NCBI RefSeq assembly: GCF_013366375.1
Contig: NZ_JABWMJ010000011.1
Location: 1-64,000 of the forward strand
Length of the DNA: 64,000 bases
Source: Rhizobacter koreensis
GTDB taxonomy: Bacteria; Pseudomonadota; Gammaproteobacteria; Burkholderiales; Burkholderiaceae_C
Direction of reading: 5' to 3'
Position numbers and translations under genes: made by a program. Each line of letters starts with the position of its first letter. Position 1 is the stretch's first letter. The notes under the pieces were generated by a model. That model had not been told where the DNA came from, ran no database searches, and saw nothing but the letters and a program-made list of their open reading frames with translations. Shown one piece after another: positions 1-6,735 of the stretch.

Positions 1-119
1 GCGAGTCGGCCTGCCGAAGGCCCTTGCGCAGTCCGAAGCCGGCTCTCGCGGACCCCAAACCGTTCGATGGCACTAGTTCCACTCACTCCTTGCTGCGGAA
101 CGTGTTCTGCAGACCTTCC
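1..119 (+). mobile_element. Remnant of an IS5-group element, terminal end
   Basis: Read from position 119 leftwards the sequence starts GGAAGGTCTGCAGAAC, which resembles the GGAAGGT-type terminal repeats of the IS5 group. It is followed outside by TTAG (120-123), which fits the YTAR-type target of that group. A near copy of this end, in the same orientation, lies at 10481-10500, also followed by TTAG. The body of the element lies outside the window to the left, so no transposase can be read here. The family assignment is an inference from the terminal sequence. Confidence 0.45.
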
Positions 120-121
120 TT

Positions 122-304
122 AGGCGTGGGTTGGAGCAAGCGCGCCGCGACTGCGCTGCGACCTTCACAGTGGTCCTCCAAGCAGTCGAGACCTCTGGCC
201 ATGTGTCCGCGCAGGCACTGGCGGCTTGGGAGCAAGCGCGGGCGCGCCGCCAGCGCGTCGACGACGAGATCCAGCGGTACTTGGAGGCGCGGCAGGGCCC
301 CTAA
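122..304 (+). pseudogene. C-terminal fragment of an unknown helical protein
   Basis: An open frame enters from the IS5-type end and runs to TAA at 302-304. The last 60 or so residues are rich in Ala, Gln, Arg and Glu and look like a long amphipathic helix (ending DDEIQRYLEARQGP). No start codon with a ribosome site is visible after the insertion boundary, so I read this as the 3' remainder of a gene cut by the mobile element. The next small ORF starts directly at its stop (TAAATG), which suggests the two were once cotranscribed. I do not recognise the family. Confidence 0.3.
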
Positions 305-580
305 ATGCGTTTAGGCACGGCTGATGCCAGCCAAGCGCGTCCTGCTTTGCGACGCCCTGCCATGACCATCAAAGACCGCCGCGCAGCGCTCGAGGAGCCA
401 TACCTTCGATGGCGCTGCGAACGCAACCGGCTGCTCGACGCCGCCGCATTCATCGACGACGACACTGCGTATCAGCTGCGGCTGAGCACGTTCCTGAGTG
501 CCATGCGCAACATGCACCTCGCGCTTGAAGAGTTCATGGCGCTCTCCAGGCATGAGCGACGATCCAGCGACGTGCAGTGA
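305..580 (+). CDS. Small hypothetical protein (91 aa)
   Basis: The start ATG at 305 touches the TAA of the upstream fragment and has AGGG about eight bases upstream. A second possible start is ATG at 362. The protein is helical and charged, with the segment RRAALEEPYLRWRCERNRLL and an acidic DDDTAYQLRL stretch. No membrane segment or known motif is visible. Coding status rests mainly on the coupled position and a plausible amino-acid composition. I do not recognise it. Confidence 0.35.
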   Translation: MRLGTADASQARPALRRPAMTIKDRRAALEEPYLRWRCERNRLLDAAAFIDDDTAYQLRLSTFLSAMRNMHLALEEFMALSRHERRSSDVQ

Positions 581-1043
581 CGCCGCGTGGGTCTGGGTGA
601 GGAACTTCTGCCGGCACCAGCTCCGATGCGAGAGGCGCTGAGCAGATCGGTAGCCGCAGATATCACGCCCGGTCACCACGGGAATGAACGGCGGGCACGC
701 CTCGCGGCCGCCGAACACATCAAGTGCGACAAGGGGTCTTAACGATGCGGCTTCCTGCATACCGAAGCGCAGGCTCGGGAATGCGCCACCCAGGCGCTGC
801 CGCGCATCACCTGAGTGACGGCAAGCCCGCCGAGAGCGTGAGGTTGGCTGACCCCCGTGACGGACCGCCCCCGTTGCAACGCGGCGCTTGGGCAGAGGAT
901 CGACTCGCATCGGTGCCACGCCCGGGCAGGGCACTTAGAACACCTGAGCTTGGGGGCCCGCCGTCGCCGTCTCAGCGCACCCTTGTAACCGGCGCGGTCC
1001 TCTGCGGCAATAAATGGCGTGAGACGGATGCGCTGCGAACTCG
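581..1043. other. Stretch without a recognisable gene
   Basis: This stretch is open in several frames on both strands, but none of the translations shows a family I recognise or a convincing ribosome site. It holds a possible 38-codon ORF at 627-743 that cannot be supported further. It is probably decayed accessory DNA upstream of the toxin-antitoxin promoter. Confidence 0.4.
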
Positions 1044-1073
1044 TTGCTGCGTGCAACGCACTTGCGTTACACT
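1044..1073 (+). promoter_or_regulatory. Promoter and palindromic operator of the toxin-antitoxin pair
   Basis: TTGCTG at 1044-1049 is followed after 17-18 bases by TTACAC/TACACT at 1067-1073, a fair sigma-70 promoter. Between and overlapping these hexamers is an imperfect palindrome, GCAACGCA-CT-TGCGTTAC (1053-1070, 7 of 8 pairs). It is placed where a bound antitoxin would block RNA polymerase, as expected for autoregulated TA operons. The -10 ends only seven bases before the ATG at 1080, so the transcript would be almost or fully leaderless. Confidence 0.5.
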
Positions 1074-1079
1074 GCCCGG

Positions 1080-1355
1080 ATGAAGACTGCCTTGATCCCG
1101 CAGGTTCGAGTGGAGCCCGAACTCCGGGCGGAGCTCGAGTCCGTCCTGAAGGCGGACGAGACGCTCAGCGAGTTCGTCGAGGATGCGGTTCGCGCGGCGG
1201 TGGAACGTCGCCGCGTGGACCTTGCGTTCCATTCGCGAGTCGAGGTGGCTTGGCAAGCGTTCCGCGACGGGGCCGCCGCGATCCCAGGGGAGCAGGTTTT
1301 CGAGAAACTCCAGAGTCGCCTGGACGCTCGACGTGAGCAGTTGCGAAAGAAATGA
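1080..1355 (+). CDS. Antitoxin of a ParDE/RelBE-like module
   Basis: This is a 91-residue protein. Its N-terminal half (QVRVEPELRAELESVL, then SEFVEDAVRAAVERR) looks like a beta strand plus two helices of a ribbon-helix-helix antitoxin, and its C-terminal half is a charged helix that would wrap the toxin. In this family the N-terminus binds the operator and the C-terminus neutralises the toxin. The stop overlaps the toxin start by four bases (ATGA at 1352-1355), the standard antitoxin-first arrangement. ATG at 1080 is chosen because it sits just after the promoter; an in-frame ATG at 1044 would lie inside the promoter. The exact antitoxin family is not certain. Confidence 0.7.
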   Translation: MKTALIPQVRVEPELRAELESVLKADETLSEFVEDAVRAAVERRRVDLAFHSRVEVAWQAFRDGAAAIPGEQVFEKLQSRLDARREQLRKK

Positions 1356-1672
1356 CGTACGCGGTGAGGTTCACCGCCTCCGCGGAAGCCGATCTGCTGC
1401 GTCTGTTCGAGTTTCTGCTGGCACGCGCGAATTCCCTTGAGAACCTCGAACACGCGCAGGATGTGATTGACCGCCTGAGAGAGAGCATCCTGTCGCACCT
1501 GGGCCGTTCGCCCTGGAGCTACCGCAAGGCGGGTCATGGCCGGAGTTCCACGCGGCGTGAGCTCATCGTCCCGTCCGCTGCGGCGGGTTACGTCGTCTTA
1601 TACGAAATCGACAGCGCTTCGAGCGTCCTGATTCTCGCGGTGCGGCATCAGCGGGAAGACGACTACCAGTAA
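1352..1672 (+). CDS. RelE/ParE superfamily toxin
   Basis: A 106-residue protein with the ParE/RelE fold signature. It opens with a strand and helices (VRFTASAEADLLRLFEFL) and ends in the strand series RRELIVPSAAAGYVVLYEI and VLILAVRHQREDDY. ParE-type proteins poison DNA gyrase and RelE-type proteins cut mRNA; the sequence alone does not decide which applies. The ending AVRHQREDDY is more ParE-like. It is translated by coupling to the antitoxin through a four-base overlap. The pair would help to stabilise the accessory island or its plasmid ancestor. Nothing looks truncated. Confidence 0.75.
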   Translation: MTYAVRFTASAEADLLRLFEFLLARANSLENLEHAQDVIDRLRESILSHLGRSPWSYRKAGHGRSSTRRELIVPSAAAGYVVLYEIDSASSVLILAVRHQREDDYQ

Positions 1673-2633
1673 GCGTTCTGCGTCCTCTGCGCGGTTCCGG
1701 CCGAGCGTGCTCTTGCCGCGCCATTGCGTTCGGCCTCGCGATGTTTATCACCTAACCGGGCCGCGCCTCGCGCATACGAGCTTCCAGCGTCGTGCCGGCC
1801 CGCGTCCACGATGGCGCGTGTTCCGCTGAGGCCAGCCTGATCGTGCAATCCCGGTCCGCAGGCATCGCGACCTCGCCGCGCTGACGGAGCAGGGCGACTC
1901 GCCACACGACCACACGACCTCCATACCGAGCGAGTTCGTTCGCCGACCATATGCCACCGGTACTGGTCCGCCGGTCGCGTTTTCCGAGGCGGTATGAATT
2001 CAAGGCGGCCCTTCCCGTGCCGGAGGATCGCGGGCTTGGTGTCCGTCGCGGGTACACGACCGACGCCCGCTTGACGACCGGGCCAGCGCGTCGCGCGCAA
2101 CGCTGCGCATTGCTTCCTCCCGCGCCGGCCAGATCGTCACCTCCGGCACCCGCCACGCCCGCAGCCGGGCCGCCTTCTTGAAGTGCTCGCGCCGGCTCGT
2201 CCGCCGCGCCAGTCGCTCTCGCTTGGTGTCACGTCGGCCGCAGAGTCGCCGGCGCTCGGGATCATGGGCGGGCTCCTGCGCGCGGCCGCTCTGCGCCAGG
2301 GGACCTGTCACAGCGTCCGCTCCTGCTGCGGGCCCTCTGTGTTGTTCCAGCCGTTCGCGCCGGGCTGACCCACCGCGCTTCCCCAGCTGCGCCCCCGTCC
2401 CGTTGTGAGGGGGACTGGTGGGGGATCTTCAATGCGGTGGCCCGGGTAGCCGGCTCATCGCTTCGGCTGCTTCTTAACCCCACCCATCCCCCACCCCTTC
2501 CCGTGAGGGACGGGGCCGTGCCCACCCTCCGCCCGCCCGTGGGCGGGAACGAGAGGTTTCCAAGCGAAGGTGGATCGTTTGAAGAGTCGGGCACCGGGTC
2601 TGGCTCGCGCCGCCTTCGTTCGAGGAGATCAGC
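1673..2633. other. About 960 bp without a recognisable gene
   Basis: Very GC-rich sequence with open frames on both strands and no recognisable protein. One minus-strand frame between about 2000 and 2230 reads like a basic helical protein (KRERLARRTSRREHFKK), but it lacks a convincing start. The end of the stretch (2470-2633) holds pyrimidine-rich sequence and a short GC-rich inverted repeat near 2531-2547 (CCGCCC/GGGCGG). It probably serves as the ssb leader. I see no iterons or replication gene here. Confidence 0.4.
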
Positions 2634-3059
2634 ATGGCATTCGTCAGAGTCGAACAGAGAAACGCCCGCCTGGCTTCGGCCATCCGGCTCGAGCAGGTCA
2701 ATGGCCGCGAGGGCCTCGTGGCCCGGGGCACCGTGACCGTGATCAGCAACGTGCGGCGCGGCAACGAGCCCGAGGAGGCAACCGCCATCCCGTGGACGCT
2801 CTGGGGCAAGCAGGCCGAGAACGCGGCCGAGTACCTCGGCAAGGGCTCGCGCGTGAACGTCGTCGGGCGCCTGCGCAACAACAACTACACCGACGCCAGC
2901 GGGATCACCGTCTACGGCTACGGCTTTACCTGCGAGGAGATCGACTATCTCGACAGCAAGGCCGAGGCAGAGGCGCGGCGCGCCCGGCAGGCCAAGGCGG
3001 CCCCCCAGACGCCAACCGGGCAGGGTACGCCCGCCGGCGACGACGACATCCCCTTCTAA
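2634..3059 (+). CDS. ssb: Single-stranded DNA-binding protein, plasmid type
   Basis: A 141-residue protein with one OB-fold. The N-terminal strand set carries GTVTVISNVRRG and AIPWTLWGKQAENAAEYL, followed by a short linker. It ends in the acidic tip DDDIPF, the conserved tail through which SSB proteins recruit repair and replication partners. It is shorter than chromosomal SSB (about 170-180 aa) because the linker is short, as in SSBs carried by plasmids and integrative elements. A GAGGAGA ribosome site lies at 2620-2626. It stands directly upstream of the DUF932 gene, a pairing often seen on conjugative or mobilisable plasmids. It probably coats transferred single-stranded DNA. Confidence 0.85.
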   Translation: MAFVRVEQRNARLASAIRLEQVNGREGLVARGTVTVISNVRRGNEPEEATAIPWTLWGKQAENAAEYLGKGSRVNVVGRLRNNNYTDASGITVYGYGFTCEEIDYLDSKAEAEARRARQAKAAPQTPTGQGTPAGDDDIPF

Positions 3060-3106
3060 CCGCCAAAGCGGGCGAGGGGTCTCGCCCGCTCATCAAGGAG
3101 CCTTTC

Positions 3107-3958
3107 ATGAACACCACACCCACGCTCGCGACACGCTTCGCTCGCAGCACCCACGTCGTGCGGAGCGAGCAGCCGCTTCCCGAAGACACCATGCGGCGTG
3201 CCGCACCGTCGATCTTCGCTGAGGGTAAGCACTCGAGCCGGTCCGAGCGCTACACGTACATCCCGACAATAGACGTGCTGCGGGGCCTGCGCAAGGAGGG
3301 CTTCGAGCCCTTCATGGTTGCGCAGAGTAAGAGCCGGGTCGAGGGCAAGACTGAGTTCACCAAGCACCTGATCCGGATGCGCCACGCCGGGCAGGTCAGC
3401 AGCCGGCCGGAGGCGAACGAGGTGATCCTCATCAACAGCCATGACGGCGCGAGTGCGTACCAGATGCTGGCTGGCGCGTTCCGCTTCGTGTGCTGCAACG
3501 GGCTGGTGGTCGGCAGCGTTACGAACGACATCCGAATTCCGCACAAGGGGAACATCCAGCACGACGTCATCGAGGGCGCATTCCGTGTGCTCAACGACTT
3601 CGAGGCGGTGGACGCCTCGATCGAGGGCATGAAGGCGCTCGAGCTGAGCTCCGAGGAAGAGCGCGCTTATGCCGCCGCGGCGCTGACGCTGCGATTCGGT
3701 GAGCGGAGCGAAGGACAGCCGCCCGCGCCGGTGACGCCCGACCAGTTGCTCGAAGCACGGCGGCCCGAGGACGTGGGCCACAGCGTATGGTCGGTGTTCC
3801 AGCGCACGCAGGAAAACACGATGCGAGGCGGGCAGACAGGGCGGAGCGCCGCAGGACGACGGCTGCAGACGCGCGCAGTTGGCAGCATCGATCGCAGCGT
3901 GAACCTGAACCGGGCGCTGTGGGTGCTGGCTGAGGAAATGCGCAAGCTCAAAGGCTGA
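3107..3958 (+). CDS. DUF932 plasmid protein (283 aa)
   Basis: A DUF932 (plasmid/phage-like) protein, recognised by the run VILINSHDGASAYQMLAGAF, the Cys-containing FRFVCCNGLVVG motif and the later helix NIQHDVIEGAFRVLNDF. Family members are common on plasmids and integrative elements, but their biochemical role is not settled. ATG at 3107 has AAGGAG seven bases upstream. It lies 47 bp after ssb in the same direction, so the two probably form one transcript. A hairpin starts seven bases after the stop. No truncation is evident. Confidence 0.8.
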   Translation: MNTTPTLATRFARSTHVVRSEQPLPEDTMRRAAPSIFAEGKHSSRSERYTYIPTIDVLRGLRKEGFEPFMVAQSKSRVEGKTEFTKHLIRMRHAGQVSSRPEANEVILINSHDGASAYQMLAGAFRFVCCNGLVVGSVTNDIRIPHKGNIQHDVIEGAFRVLNDFEAVDASIEGMKALELSSEEERAYAAAALTLRFGERSEGQPPAPVTPDQLLEARRPEDVGHSVWSVFQRTQENTMRGGQTGRSAAGRRLQTRAVGSIDRSVNLNRALWVLAEEMRKLKG

Positions 3959-3964
3959 TCAAGT

Positions 3965-3998
3965 GGGGTGCCGGACTGCGACTTGAGTGCGGCACCCC
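3965..3998. terminator. Hairpin between convergent DUF932 and stbC genes
   Basis: GGGGTGCCG at 3965-3973 and CGGCACCCC at 3990-3998 form a perfect nine-pair stem with a 16-base loop, just after the DUF932 stop. There is no T-run on either side, so it would be an imperfect intrinsic terminator or an mRNA-stabilising structure. Its position between two convergent units supports a termination role. Confidence 0.45.
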
Positions 3999-4173
3999 CG
4001 AAATACAACCGCCGCTCGCCGGCGCTGCCGGCTCGCCCGGCCAGGCGCGCAGCCATCGAGGCTGCGGGGCCTGGCTGCTGTCATTCGGGTGCTCGGCGCG
4101 GCGCTCGTCCGAGCCAACATCGGCTCGAGTTACCGGGGATACGGGTCCCCTTGATGGCACCACAGCGCGCGAT

Positions 4174-4650
4174 TCAGGTCCCGGCTCCGCCGGTTCGGCA
4201 CGCATGCGCGACGAGCGCCCACGTGCTGGCAGAGGCTGCCGCCGCCGTGGCCGCGTGCGTCAGCCAGCGTATCCACGGTCGGGCCGCTTGTTGCTCCAGC
4301 CGCAGCAGCGGAGCGGCTGCCTGTCGCAAGGCCGGCTCGAGCTCAGAAAGGAACAGCTCCTTCGCGGCAGCATTCATCGCTTGCACCTGGACTTCGGCTG
4401 TGCGCTTTGCGGCTTCGTCGGTGCGCGCCAGGATGTACTTCACGGTCTGGATCTTGGCCTTCTCGGCGAGCGCGATGATGTGGCTGTCGAAGGCGGCAAG
4501 TTGTGCGAGGAGGGACGCCTGCGCCGCGGTCATGTTGTCGGTGGACTCGGTGAGCGCCGGTCGCAGCGCCTCGACGCGGTCAAGCAAGCGCGCCACATCA
4601 CCAACAAGGTCGGCGAGCAGTGCTTCGCGCAGGGTCGCCGGATGGTTCAT
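4174..4650 (-). CDS. stbC: StbC-like plasmid stability protein
   Basis: The third gene of the stbABC cluster, 158 aa from ATG at 4650. It is almost entirely helical, with a long likely coiled-coil (LADLVGDVARLLDRVEALRP to AKELFLSELEPALRQAAAPL). It ends in a short hydrophobic segment (ATAAAASASTWALVAHAC) that may be a membrane anchor. Its start overlaps the stbB stop by four bases, so translation is coupled. StbC-type proteins are small, poorly conserved and of unknown function. The assignment rests on its position and size rather than on a motif. A longer reading from 4725 would overlap stbB deeply and is unlikely. Confidence 0.55.
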   Translation of the reverse strand: MNHPATLREALLADLVGDVARLLDRVEALRPALTESTDNMTAAQASLLAQLAAFDSHIIALAEKAKIQTVKYILARTDEAAKRTAEVQVQAMNAAAKELFLSELEPALRQAAAPLLRLEQQAARPWIRWLTHAATAAAASASTWALVAHACRTGGAGT

Positions 4651-5396
4651 GGCGTCGCCTGCGCCTGGGTCTGCTTCGTAGAAGGGGCGCCCTGATCCTG
4701 TTCGAGCCCAAGCGCGGCGAAGCACGCATCGAGCTCAGGCAGAACTCCGACAGCGAGGCGGCGCGTCGCGAGGCGCTGCGCCAGGGCTAGCCGCTCGGTG
4801 CTGTCTGCCGAGGCGGCGATCTGCGCCTTGTAGTCCGTCGGGTCGGCGGCCATTGCCGAGAGATCACTGCTGGACCCAGCGACGCGAGCGTAGATCTCGT
4901 TGATGCCGAGCCAGCAGTTGAGGCGTGCCTCTGCCACCGGTCGCGCCTCGACAAAGGACAGCACGGGCTTGAAGGTGCGCTCGATCTCAGCGGGGTCCTC
5001 GACCATGTTGAAGACGATCTGAACCTTGCCGGCGGGAACCCCCAGGCGCGCCAGCTCCGCGAGTGTGGCAATGGTGTCTTGCTGCTGCTTGCGCGCGGCC
5101 ACGGTGGGAACGATGAAGACGTCGAAGTCCTGATGGCTTCCGCGATAGCGACGCATCAGCGCCAGCAGGTCTTCGACGTTGCTGGCGCCCACGTCGACCA
5201 CGACGTCCGCCGCCACCTGCAGGAACTCCTGCAGCTCCGCGAACTGGCGTCCCCGAATCACGTGGTCCTCGTCGTCGTCGGCGTTGATGCTTTCAATGGA
5301 GACGAGCTTGGCCCCGCGCAACCTCGGGAGGAGGAGGTGGCGTGCGATGGTGGTCTTGCCGACATTGCCGGAGAAGCTGATGACTGCAATCTTCAT
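4647..5396 (-). CDS. stbB: StbB-like P-loop ATPase
   Basis: A 249-residue protein that opens with a beta strand and a deviant Walker A (FSGNVGKTT, residues 8-16), typical of StbB and of the wider ParA/MinD group. A Walker-B-like strand is visible in DVVVDVGASN. In IncW-type plasmids, StbB works with StbA to balance intracellular plasmid positioning against conjugative transfer. The gene overlaps stbA upstream and stbC downstream by four bases each, forming a tight minus-strand operon read away from the repeat array and oriT. Length and motif order match the family, and nothing appears missing. Confidence 0.8.
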   Translation of the reverse strand: MKIAVISFSGNVGKTTIARHLLLPRLRGAKLVSIESINADDDEDHVIRGRQFAELQEFLQVAADVVVDVGASNVEDLLALMRRYRGSHQDFDVFIVPTVAARKQQQDTIATLAELARLGVPAGKVQIVFNMVEDPAEIERTFKPVLSFVEARPVAEARLNCWLGINEIYARVAGSSSDLSAMAADPTDYKAQIAASADSTERLALAQRLATRRLAVGVLPELDACFAALGLEQDQGAPSTKQTQAQATP

Positions 5397-5821
5397 CGGG
5401 TGTCCTTTCCTTCAAGCAGGGGATTGCCGATGTGCCTCTTCATGAATGCTTCGGCGATCTCCTTTCCACTGCGCGGGTCGCTGAGGTAGGAGGTGGGAGA
5501 GAGCGGTTGATCTGCCACGAGAACGGGAGCGGCCCTCGTCGCAGGGGACGAGGAGCGCGACGCCAATGCATGCTCTCTCTGCGCCGGGGCGCCAGGTGAC
5601 GTCCGCGCTGCTTCGCGCTTGAGGGTGGTCCGGCTTACCTCGAACCCCGCTCCAAGAAAGGCCAGGCGAATCGCCTCGAAGCTATACCCGGCTGCCCGCA
5701 GCCGATGGATCTCGGCGGTGAACGCGAGCGTCTTTCGATTGGCGCGCCCCGGCGGCAGCTTCGGCGTGATGTCAGCCGACAGCGAGTGCGTGGATGGGGG
5801 AAGGTCTGTGGGCTCGTTCAT
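5393..5821 (-). CDS. stbA: StbA-like DNA-binding partition protein
   Basis: A 142-residue protein. The N-terminal half reads as a helix-turn-helix region (TAEIHRLRAAGYSFEAIRLA, then GFEVSRTTLKREAAR). The C-terminal half is Ala/Ser/Pro-rich and likely flexible, apart from a conserved-looking final helix (SGKEIAEAFMKRHIGNPLL). StbA proteins bind direct repeats next to their own gene, place plasmid copies near the nucleoid and repress the operon. A regular array of 11-bp repeats begins 11 bp upstream of this start codon, exactly where such a binding region is expected. Operon overlap with stbB supports the call. Confidence 0.75.
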   Translation of the reverse strand: MNEPTDLPPSTHSLSADITPKLPPGRANRKTLAFTAEIHRLRAAGYSFEAIRLAFLGAGFEVSRTTLKREAARTSPGAPAQREHALASRSSSPATRAAPVLVADQPLSPTSYLSDPRSGKEIAEAFMKRHIGNPLLEGKDTR

Positions 5822-5831
5822 GGCTTGCCGC

Positions 5832-5977
5832 GATCCGGATGTGGTCCGCTTCTGGTCCGCTTGTGGTCCACATCTGGACCGCTTACGGTCCGGATGCGGT
5901 CCGGATGCGGTCCGGATGCGGTCCGGATGCGGTCCAGGTGGTCCGGATGTGGTCCGGATATGGTCCGCTTCTGGTCC
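5832..5977. repeat. Array of fourteen 11-bp units (stbA-type direct repeats)
   Basis: GGTCC cores recur at 5843, 5854, 5865, 5876 (as GGACC), 5887, 5898, 5909, 5920 and 5931, then after a 9-bp step at 5940, 5951, 5962 and 5973. A degenerate GATCC unit stands in phase at 5832. The best unit is GGTCCGGATGC. The 11-bp step is about one helical turn, so all units face the same side of the DNA. The 9-bp step divides the array into blocks of ten and four. The array lies between divergent stbA and the mobilisation genes, which fits the direct-repeat sites bound by StbA in IncW-like plasmids, although unit length and sequence differ. Confidence 0.8.
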
Positions 5978-6079
5978 GCATGCGCTGATTACACGAGGAC
6001 CGGCGCCCGCACAGACTGCTGAAATCCGAGTGGAATCTGGCGATCTACGAAGCCGACTTGGGCTGAAGATTCATTCAGA

Positions 6080-6110
6080 GGTGAGTGCAGGATAGGCGCT
6101 AGTGGCGCCG
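6080..6110 (-). other. oriT: Probable origin of transfer (oriT) with MOBP-type nic site
   Basis: On the minus strand the sequence reads GGCGC-CACTA-GCGCC (6109-6095), an inverted repeat, directly followed by TATCCTG then C. YATCCTG|Y is the nic consensus of MOBP relaxases such as RP4 TraI, and a hairpin just 5' of nic is the usual relaxase recognition element. The predicted cut is between positions 6088 and 6087 on the minus strand. The site lies between the stb repeat array and the genes for the accessory protein and relaxase. The stb side would enter first and the mob genes last, the normal polarity. Confidence 0.7.
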
Positions 6111-6147
6111 GTTGTCGGACACGCTCACGCATGTCGGGAGACTCGGT

Positions 6148-6720
6148 ATGGAACCCTCGTCACGAGACCGGATCACGGTCGATCTTCGTGGGCTCAGGGC
6201 CGCGCTTCTGGAGCGCGCCAAGGCCGAAGGTCAGTCGCCATCAGAGGTCGTTCGCCAGGTGATCGCGACTGCCTTGGGGCGCGGAGAGGTGGGCGACGCC
6301 GCGGTGCTCGCGCTGCTTGAGGGTCGCGCTGGCGGCGCTCGCGCGCGGGTGTCCCTTCGCATGAGTTGCGAAGAAGCAGCGCTCCTGCGGGCGCGCGCCA
6401 GGTGGGCAGGGGTGCCGGCTGGTGAGTACGTGGCAACGCTTATCGCTGAAGTGCCTGCAGCGGGCGCCGCAACAAACCGCAGCGAGCAACGTGCCGCTTT
6501 GATGGCTTCCACGGCCGAGCTCGCCACGCTCGGCCGGAGCGCTAGCCAATTCAGCGCCTTGTTCCGGCGCGACAGCGTACCGTCGCTACAGCAGTACAGC
6601 GCACTACTCGAGGGACTGCTTGCGGAGGTTCGACGCCATCTGGTGCTCGCGTCAGCCGCGCTTGCCGAGTTGGATCCCCTGCTGAGCAACCGCGCGGCAC
6701 AGCCGCGAGCCACAAACTGA
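6148..6720 (+). CDS. MobC-like mobilisation accessory protein
   Basis: A 190-residue protein placed between oriT and the relaxase gene. The N-terminal part (DRITVDLRGLRAALLERAKA, then SPSEVVRQVIATAL) and a second similar segment (RVSLRMSCEEAALLRARARW, then PAGEYVATLIAEV) look like two ribbon-helix-helix-type units. The C-terminal half is helical and resembles the MobC/TraJ class that helps relaxases melt oriT. ATG at 6148 is chosen over a TTG at 6112 because GGGAG lies eight bases upstream. Its stop is 15 bp before the relaxase start, so they are cotranscribed. The double RHH reading is inference. Confidence 0.65.
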   Translation: MEPSSRDRITVDLRGLRAALLERAKAEGQSPSEVVRQVIATALGRGEVGDAAVLALLEGRAGGARARVSLRMSCEEAALLRARARWAGVPAGEYVATLIAEVPAAGAATNRSEQRAALMASTAELATLGRSASQFSALFRRDSVPSLQQYSALLEGLLAEVRRHLVLASAALAELDPLLSNRAAQPRATN

Positions 6721-6735
6721 CCTGAAGGAGATCTC

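Noticed and set aside
1673..2633. A replication origin or rep gene for the mobilisable module
   Set aside because: No iterons, AT-rich stretch or Rep-like translation is visible in this GC-rich interval.
4651..4725. A longer start for the StbC-like protein at 4725
   Set aside because: It would overlap stbB by 79 bases; the ATG at 4650 gives the four-base overlap used throughout this operon.
5832..5977. The repeat array considered as a CRISPR or as plasmid replication iterons
   Set aside because: The 11-bp units have no spacers of CRISPR length and no cas genes lie near; no replication protein is adjacent, while stbA starts 11 bp away, so partition repeats fit better.
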